From positions 8,347,501 to 8,411,500 of the forward strand of contig CM029112.1 in assembly GCA_016859345.1 (NCBI GenBank): a stretch of DNA of 64,000 nt, in the 5' to 3' direction. The translations under genes were made by a program, and so were the position numbers. This DNA is from Istiophorus platypterus (Eukaryota; Chordata; Actinopteri; Istiophoriformes; Istiophoridae). Below are positions 56,701 to 64,000 of the stretch, one piece after another; within the stretch, counting starts at the first letter, position 1, and the number at the start of each line of letters is the position of its first letter. The notes beneath the pieces are model-generated. The model saw only the letters and a list, made by a program, of their open reading frames with translations. It made no database searches and was not told the DNA's origin.

Positions 56701-58700
56701 GGTCATTAATGCTCAGAGAAGCTGTAACATTTAATTAGGGAGACATTATTAGTACAACACAGGCACAGTGTGCAGTGGAGAGAAATCCCCAAACAGCCCC
56801 TAACTGAATATTACATTTAGAACCACATGAAGTTATGGGCAAAAATGGTTAGGAGAAACTTGTAGATAAATAAATTAGCTCGTCACTGTGTGCTTTTATG
56901 GAGTTTTGCCTCGCTGGTGGAAAGAGTAGAAAGGATTATTAGTATAAATAAACAATTTTCTGTTAGCTTGTGTTTTCTGTACTTTCCCCAACACCCTGCT
57001 GATGATTTCAGCCATATAATCTGCAAAGTCTCTGCTGCATTGTCAAAATGAGGAGCCACTGATCCGTTCAGTGATTACACAAACAAACAGACAGGAAAAT
57101 ATCAACAAACTGGAGAAAATGAGTATACAGAGCAGAAATGAGAGGGCTGAACGTTGAATATTATAAAGGGGTAATATTCTGTGGAGTTAGCCAAGTGTGA
57201 GATGAGAAGTATTTTGAGTAGGAAGGTGTTAGTGGGAGGAGGGTAGAGAGGCCCTCATGGTAAAGAGTTGCCAAAGAGTCTGCTGCTTCACCACTGGTGG
57301 CTGCATTGGATCATCAGGCTGGATCCGTCAGTAACAGATGCAATGTACAAGGCAGTAAAGTGTACAGTGAATGCAGTGACATGTTCTCCAATAGCATCTC
57401 AATTCAACCCTCCTCTCAAAATGGGAATTACCCTATATTTGGTATATGCACGCTTTGGTTTATGTGAGTTAATCTGTGTTATACACTGACAAACAGTTGT
57501 TGTGCGGATTTCTATAAACAGTACTTCTTTGTCTTTGACTGCAGTATTCAAGTTGATGCAGGGTGTTATGCGACATGTTCATCACTCTGAGAAGGACACA
57601 AATCTAGGGTGCTTGATGATGATATTTGTGAGTGCAGCCTGAGAGATATGATATAAGAAAGGCCATCCCTTGCATTAATATTCCACGCAGCACAAAGAGG
57701 GAACGGGATTTTTCCCTTAAGCGCCACTTCTTTTGCTAATCGTTAACGTGAATATTTTCATTTGCTGTCTTTAAGACATGGCAGTCTGCAACTCTACTGA
57801 TCATCCCTCTTGGGAAACCTCATTGTTGACTGATTGTCTCAGGGGAAATGGACAGGAATGCATTAAAAGAAAGATCCAACCTCTCAATATGGGACATTAC
57901 AAAACCACCTTTTAATGACGAGCATAAGATGTTTACCCATTCTGTGGACATTTCTGCTACCTACACGTTAAACGACTAATCTAAATTTTAATGACGCTCA
58001 TGCACAGGCCCGACTCTGCACAACTATACTGTGTTCGTGTTCATTGAATAGCAAAAGCTTATATATAAGGAGGACTCAATCCTCTTGACCCTTGCAGTCC
58101 TTAATACACTGAAAATTTTCTTATGTCATCATTGATGCTCCCCATTTAGTGGTACTTTCATGAATCAACAGATTATACCAACACACTTGTTTCACAGTGT
58201 GAAAGCCCTCCAAACTATCTCATATCTCATTATGCACAGGTACAAATCTGTTTCAATTTGAGCTCAGTTACACATTTAATAGTCTTGTTCAGGGCTGTTT
58301 GGATTAGATCAACACAGATTTAAGCATGCCAGCTGCAGATATCGATCTAGAACATGCCAAGTATGAAAATGTGTCAGACAAGTGAGAAGTACTCTTCTCT
58401 GAAGATCCCTGCATGAGCTCACTGCATGCTCTTACTCTCACTGAGACGAGTAAAAGATGAGAGCTGGGCCTGAGAGGGCCAGTAGCCTGAGGCACTAAGG
58501 CTTAAAGAGAGAGACCTCTCCTGAATACCTATTCATCACATCACCATTAGTGTGGCTGATGCACTCAACTCAGCTTCTTGAAAAATACAGTATACTGAGG
58601 ATTACTGAATTAGATCCCTCAGTAAAGTCTGGGATGATTGGACTATCATTGCTGCCTGATATACAGCTGAACCGAGACTTCAACTTCTAACCTTGTGATG
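53721..58700. other. Upstream flank, no gene identified
   Basis: Mixed AT-rich DNA with no recognised exon or transposon. A minus-strand frame at 54409-54014 starts with a hydrophobic run but lacks a good donor. Confidence 0.5.
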
Positions 58701-58707
58701 CAGCAAG

Positions 58708-58755
<48 letters not shown>
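58708..58755. repeat. (TA)n microsatellite
   Basis: TA array of about 48 bases with one or two interruptions at its ends. Confidence 0.95.
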
Positions 58756-58979
58756 GTCCACATCTACAAGTGTACAACTATAGTAGATAAATAAGTGCAG
58801 ATCCTAATCATCACAAGAAGCAGTTTTTATCAGAGCATGATGTTTCTTTTTCCCATCCCACAGAAATGCCACTCTACATCATTTTCTTCTTGCATCTTAT
58901 CTGTCAACACTTCATCCTCTCTTCTTGCTGCATCCCGTGTCTCTCTTGCCCGAGCGACAGCATGCACATGCTATTGTTT

Positions 58980-59170
58980 TGTCATGGTCGTGGCCATATT
59001 GATTAAGTGACGTGGAGCTAATTAAAGACAATCTACAAGGAGTGTGTGCCAGTGAGGGGAATAAAATCATGTTGACAGAGCGATAGACCTCTAATTATTA
59101 TTATCCTTTTGGTTAATATGGGAGAGATAATAACCCTGCAGGCACAGTCTGAAGGCGCACTCTGTCTATT
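58980..59170. promoter_or_regulatory. Candidate conserved block with TAAT motifs
   Basis: Repeat-free block with GTGACGTGG (CRE-like TGACGT), AGCTAATTAAAGAC, CCTCTAATTATTATTATCC and GGTTAATATGG. Homeodomain words cluster within 130 bases. Regulatory role inferred. Confidence 0.28.
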
Positions 59171-60389
59171 TCTCCCTCTATCCCCGCTCGCAATCTTCAG
59201 TTTTCATTTCCAGCAACTCTACTGTTTTTTTCCCTCCCCCCCTCCTCTCCCTCTCACTCTGTCTTTCGCTCTCTCACTTACTCACTCACTTCCCAGCTAT
59301 GCTTCCCAACTCAGCTACTCCACTGGGCACTAATTCAAACTCAGTCCACATCCTCTCATTTTGTACTCTGACACTGACCACCAACCCTGATCAACCACAG
59401 CATCCTCAGTTCATAGCATCTGTCTACATTGTGTGTCTGTGTGTGCACGTGTGTGTGTTACTGAATGCATGTTAGCGTTTATTTGTAATGCACATAAAAC
59501 ATTATGACACCTTTTCTTAGTTGTACTTAATGCTACACATTTGCTTAAAATGATGTAAATGCACACATGTATACTTTTTAGCAAAAGTATTAGGAGAGAC
59601 TGGAGGGGGAAAAGAATGTGCTCTCTAGCATATAGAAGAAATCCATGTTGTTCTTTTTGCAGGCTGTCTTTGTGTGTCTAAGGCTGCAAATGAGTGAAAA
59701 GAGAAGGTGAAACTTTTTGTAAACTGAGAGCTGAGGGCATGCTCAAGGGCATTGTTTCAAAAGCAAGGTTTGTTTTTGTATACTCAATAAATAATCAGAA
59801 GGACATAATGAGCAATGGATTCATGATGCTGCTGCATACGCAGGACTCCCTTTAAGAAAAGTTCCTTCGACTAATATGCTTATCGAAATCAGAGCCTTCT
59901 GATCTATGAAAAATTAATGCAGAAGTCAGCCTGTTGCATCATTTTCCTCTAATTTTGTGTAATCCATCAAAGATAGATCCATTTTTTTTCAGAAAATGTC
60001 GTCAATGCTTCGGATATCATTCCATTTTACTTTTTCTTTAATGATAAATACTGAATTCCCAATTAGCTGCACACAACAGTCTCTAGTTGTGACTCCTGCT
60101 TCCTGATGTTGTGTTTGCATCCAGTATCAGGCCCTACTATGTCTTTCTGTTTTTTGTAGACTTGGCAAAATCCTAGGGATTTAGAATTAGGCAGCATAAT
60201 GTCATGTAAACTGGTGTTCCTTCCACTGGAGCATCTTGTTATCTCCCCTCTCCAACATACATTGTCCCTATCAAAGGATACCTCTACCTTGCTCACCGTG
60301 AGGCTGCAGAGAGCAGCTCTCCGAGCCTGCTTGATATGCAGCAGTGCCTGGTGGCTGCTGGGCTCCCACACCTCCCTCACTGGAGCCTT

Positions 60390-60600
60390 TAAGCCTTGGT
60401 GCAGTCAGAGAGAGCCTCCCTCATCAATGGCCCCACTGAGTGGCTGTGACAGTGCCACGCGAAAAACACATCGATTAAATGGTTCCTCTTGCCACCCGCT
60501 TCTGCCGTGCCGCATAGCTCTCATCCTTCATTCCCCAAAATGAAAGCCTTGCAATTGAGTTAGCTTTCAACATGGGAGGCGGTCCTGTCACACTCACACA
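60390..60600. promoter_or_regulatory. Candidate conserved block
   Basis: Balanced composition with several CpGs in otherwise AT-rich flank (CCACGCGAAAAACACATCGAT, GCCGTGCCGCAT). ATCGATTAAATGG combines a homeodomain-like site with ATCGAT. The overlapping two-strand frames (minus 60380-60063, plus 60199-60543) have no protein signature. Confidence 0.28.
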
Positions 60601-61039
60601 TGGTGGCGTGGAGAGGTCTCTCTTAAATAAAGGTATCGACGATCATATGAAATAAAAGGAGAGGCAGACAAAATAGAAGGTAGTACAAGAGAGGGAGGTA
60701 TAGTACAGTCTGAGTAGCGCAAACAAGATTTACTTTGTCAGTTTTTTTTATCACCTCTCATTCAATGTAAATTGCTGCTACAGCTCTCAACTCCCTAACA
60801 TAAATATGAGCAATGTGTAATTACCTAGAGCTTTCGACGAGAAAACTATGCTGGCAAAATCACTGACTAGGTAATTTGACATAAAAATGAATCCTTTAGG
60901 GAAACCAGATTTCCCAGGAGTGTGATGGGTTGTCCAGCCATGTGAATGAGCAGTTGGAGGGAGATTCTATGTCTGGTGTTTGAGAATGCATAACACCTTT
61001 TGATATGGGATGTGTGTCTTTCCGATAAAAGTGAAGAGA

Positions 61040-61480
61040 TTTGAAGAGCGCCGTTCAAGCAGCAGCTTGCCCAATCTGCTCAGTCTTATGAAAGCTTTTG
61101 TATCAGAGCGCAAAGACGAGCTCTAGGCGCAACAGCCATATTTATATTCCAATCTTCTACACAGAAACCCACATTGCCAGGCTCATAAAAGATTCATCGA
61201 GCAGGGGAAAGCAAGGTCGTACAGAAAACTGGTCAGGAGGTGCCTACTGCAATGCAAAAAAGAGCAGATGGATGCAAAAAAACCATTGGGTGAGTCCCAT
61301 GGTGGAAGTTACTAGGGGAACGTGTTGTCACCCTTATTATGGGTGGCAGTGTGTCCAGCACTGACCAAATGATCAAGCAAATCTGTGTTCCAATTGGCAT
61401 CCGTCGCTCATACGGCGCGCTATAAGATAGGCTTAACAGCCTCAGCTGTGTTTGTTAGTATTGATTCAATACGCCGCTTT
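61040..61480. promoter_or_regulatory. Candidate conserved block
   Basis: Contains CGCAAAGACGAGCTCTAGGCG, CCATATTTATATTCC and, at 61398-61440, a CpG-rich stretch around CATACGGCGCGCTATAAGATA. The CpG content is unusual for this flank. Possibly a regulatory element or an unseen first exon region; unproven. Confidence 0.25.
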
Positions 61481-61561
61481 GCTCTTTGTCTGTTGTGGAT
61501 CCCATTGCTGACATGTTTGTGAACTAGAGAGTAAAGGGGAGGGAGAAAGGAAGACAAAGGC

Positions 61562-61650
61562 TGTGTCTGTGTGTGTCTGTGTGTGTCTATGCGTGTCTGT
61601 GTGTGTCTGTGTGTGTCTTTGTGTGTCTGTGTGGGTGTGTGTGTGTGTGT
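61562..61650. repeat. GTGTGTCT minisatellite
   Basis: About seven near-perfect copies of the octamer GTGTGTCT, passing into a plain GT array. A short tandem repeat with an 8-base unit, distinct from the dinucleotide arrays elsewhere. Confidence 0.92.
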
Positions 61651-62079
61651 GAAGGAGAGAGAGAGAAAGACAGACTGTGTGCGTGTGTGCCTGTTCTGGG
61701 TGTTGTCAGAGAAATGTCACTCTTGCTTAGAGTCACAGACATAAACCTCTGGGAGTCCTGCACCCTCCAGCATAGTCACACAGAAGGAAAGACAAAAAGT
61801 GGGGGAGAGAATGCGATATAGAGATGATATTCATCCCACCAGTCAAGCTGATCCTTCCATACACTGTTGACAGCAATCTTACAACTAACATCCTATACAT
61901 TATATGGACACACATAATATTTTGAGAAATTATTTATGACTCACTCAGCCATTTTGAAATTGTCTGGAAAAGAGAATAAGGGTCAAAGGGGGACATTACA
62001 GGCTCAAAAGAGGACACATGTAAATCTACTTTTTTTTCATCTTGCATGTATAAAAAAAAGTAATCAGTTCCGGAGTGTG

Positions 62080-62340
62080 CAGCTGGCTGCTGTTTAGCTG
62101 CCAGGTTTACCATGTGTGTATAAATGACAAGGCCCTAACAACTGTATTTCATACTCAGTCCAATAGGACCTTAAAGGCATTTGATTATGAGCTGCCTGAG
62201 AATCAGCTAGCACAGTGCACAGAATGGCCAATGGTCATTTTTTTAGGACAGCAGGCCGTTGGGTTTTTCAACAAGACAGAAAACAGCAACAGAGGTCATT
62301 TAGAGTCCATACAACCCTAGAGCATAAATAGTCGTCAGTC
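62080..62340. promoter_or_regulatory. Candidate conserved block
   Basis: Complex, repeat-free stretch, open as a plus-strand frame from 62075 to 62320 without protein signature. It includes GCATTTGATTATGAGC and GCATAAATAGTCG. Weak call from texture only. Confidence 0.2.
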
Positions 62341-63002
62341 CCTGGCCCTGAATGAGTAAGTGGTTGCTTAAAACATGGACTAAATAACAAGGTTACCGGA
62401 CTTTCCTATCTGGCTGACAATCTGAGAGTGCTCCTTGTCCTGAAATATGTGGAAAAAAAAAACACTTACATGTCCAGGGTTTCTCCAAACAGATAAATTC
62501 TATAGGTCCAACAGTTTCAGAGCTTAAAAAATTAGAACACGAACAGAAACAAAGGGATCTGTTTCATCTGTGACAGTTAGTGGGTAGTCTATAATGCTAG
62601 GAACATTTGCTATGACAATCTGACTGACTACACAGGATACAAGTAATTTGTTATATATTGTAGCCAGCGGTTCTTAGGAAGTTAAGTTCAATGTTTTGAG
62701 CATTGTTTGTTTCAGGTATGAAGGTCATGTATGTTTGCATTTGTAGAAATTTTGAAAAGGGCATTTCACTTGGAAAGGTGAGGCTAATGCAGACCAGCCC
62801 CTTCTACCTCAGGGGGCCAATCATGACAAGGACACACAGTGTTAGTCTGGGAGACAGGCCACTGGCTTCACATGTTTCTCTACCCGGCATTCCATCTGTT
62901 AACCAATTATCACGCAGCACACCGCCGCCTGCCATCATGCCTCATCCAAAGCACTGCAGTAGTAAAATCAGTCACCCGTTTTACCCCAGGCCGCAAAGCC
63001 AA

Positions 63003-63033
63003 CCCCCCCCCCCCCAAAAAAAAAAAAAAAAAA
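63003..63033. repeat. Adjacent poly-C and poly-A runs
   Basis: About 13 C followed by about 18 A. Low complexity; lengths may be inexact. Confidence 0.93.
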
Positions 63034-63215
63034 CTCACTGCCATCATCACACACTAATATCACCCTTGTGTGAGTCATGAGCAAACGCATTTATAAAACT
63101 GAGCCAGAAACAGGTACATCATAATGAAAAACTAAACCACCAACACATGCACAGAACCCCCCCCATTCATTAAAAAGACATGCATGCTGCTGACCAACCC
63201 TTACTTTATCTCCCA

Positions 63216-63410
63216 CACACACACACACACACACAAACACACACATCGTACTTGTGAAGACGTGGTATCCACTGTAACCATAAAACCAACATGTTTAACA
63301 CCCTCAAATTAATCAACCTTAACCCTAAACAAAGTCTTAGCCAGAAAAAAAAAATACTCTAAAGTAAATTTTTTTTTGTCCACAATGTCACTGAGTGTGG
63401 AGATTATTTG
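63216..63410. repeat. CA array with teleost repeat, copy 3
   Basis: A CA array (about 63220-63246) followed by TCGTACTTGTGAAGACGTGG, CCATAAAACCAACATG and AACCTTAACCCTAAAC, then GTCTTAGCC. It resembles another copy or a relative of the CCCTAACC repeats at 45220 and 51395, and shows the same link with a CA array. Confidence 0.5.
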
Positions 63411-64000
63411 ACCCCACAAACACACACAGACCTCTGATGATGAAGCAGCAGGCTACATGAAAGCACATCAAAGATTGAGATGAGGGATTGAACAGTGGAC
63501 AGCATAAAGGCTCAATAGCTCTTTGCTCCAGTCCCCTTTCTTAAGCAGCGTCTCTTTTACGAAACAAATCTCTTTACAGTGGTAGGATTCTGACTCACAC
63601 AATGCGGTGTCATTATCATCCACTGATTTGAGCTCTACCCTAATCAGTCATGACACAAACACATACTATTCAATCTCTTCAAGCAGCACTGAATCAAGCA
63701 TAATGCAACCTCATTATCTGTGGCTGATTGTGAAGCAGCACCTTTGTATATTAATGGGGAGTGCATGAAGGTGGATGCAGGCATAGTGGCTAATCTAACT
63801 CTGCCTTCTTACTTACTCACCCACATAGTGCTAGACATGATTGTTACAGACTGACAGGCAATGTAGAAAGTCAGTTTCAAGAAACACATGAAAATTACAC
63901 TAAGCTTACATATTATCACCATTTATAAGGAAAATTAACGCTATGTGAACTACATAGAGAATATGTAATGTTCTGGTATTGGATTGAAAGTTATATCTCT

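Noticed and set aside
60063..60380. Minus-strand ORF whose internal T|GTGAGC looks like a phase-0 donor
   Set aside because: No signal peptide or family match and no acceptor; lies in a block open on both strands, so better explained as non-coding constraint or chance.
62703..63080. 125-codon plus-strand ORF
   Set aside because: Ends in poly-C and poly-A runs giving proline and lysine stretches; repeat artefact.

Overview
This is vertebrate nuclear DNA, most likely from a teleost fish. The evidence is AT-rich non-coding sequence full of CA, TA and GT microsatellites, spliced genes with short GT-AG introns, a decayed Tc1-like transposon, a decayed Ty3/Gypsy-like LTR element, and several short interspersed repeats typical of teleost genomes. 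I see no bacterial-style gene clusters, CRISPR arrays, tRNA genes or rRNA genes.

The one gene I can name is on the minus strand between 48483 (start codon) and 27079 (stop). It is olfactomedin 2 (olfm2, noelin-2), a secreted neuronal glycoprotein. Six coding exons can be read directly, and all phases agree: 48483-48346, 38875-38726, 33911-33756, 32101-31882, 29588-29482 and 27753-27079. Together they give about 481 residues: an N-terminal leader of the 'MSVP' type, a cysteine-bearing noelin domain, a coiled coil and a complete olfactomedin beta-propeller. Only the first donor site is uncertain, by two codons. The alternative secretory first exon known in mammals was not found and may lie beyond the window.

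Layout. 1-9000 is non-coding, with candidate conserved non-coding DNA at about 4180-5420. 9020-13100 is a broken Ty3/Gypsy-like element on the plus strand: a 5'-truncated LTR, a frameshifted gag zinc knuckle, a protease-region remnant, an integrase remnant that follows with the whole reverse transcriptase/RNase H part missing, and a longer 3' LTR with a TATA box, splice-like sites and a poly(A) signal. 13170-14030 holds an 89-codon unidentified minus-strand ORF beside sequence that is open in several frames. 14030-26780 is intergenic, with a candidate regulatory block near 15490-15980 and an exon-like block at 22531-22633. 26781-48900 is olfm2, its introns and its probable promoter; the introns hold a Tc1 relic (29693-30786), simple repeats and non-coding blocks that may be enhancers. 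48900-64000 is upstream flank with repeats and several enhancer-like blocks, the best near 53340-53720 with a near-perfect RFX X-box.

I found no convincing new multi-gene system. The items most worth checking are the splice-like architecture of the Gypsy LTR, the unidentified ORF next to it, the isolated plus-strand exon-like block and the candidate enhancers around olfm2. Calls of conserved non-coding DNA rest on sequence texture alone (no alignment was possible) and are marked low confidence.
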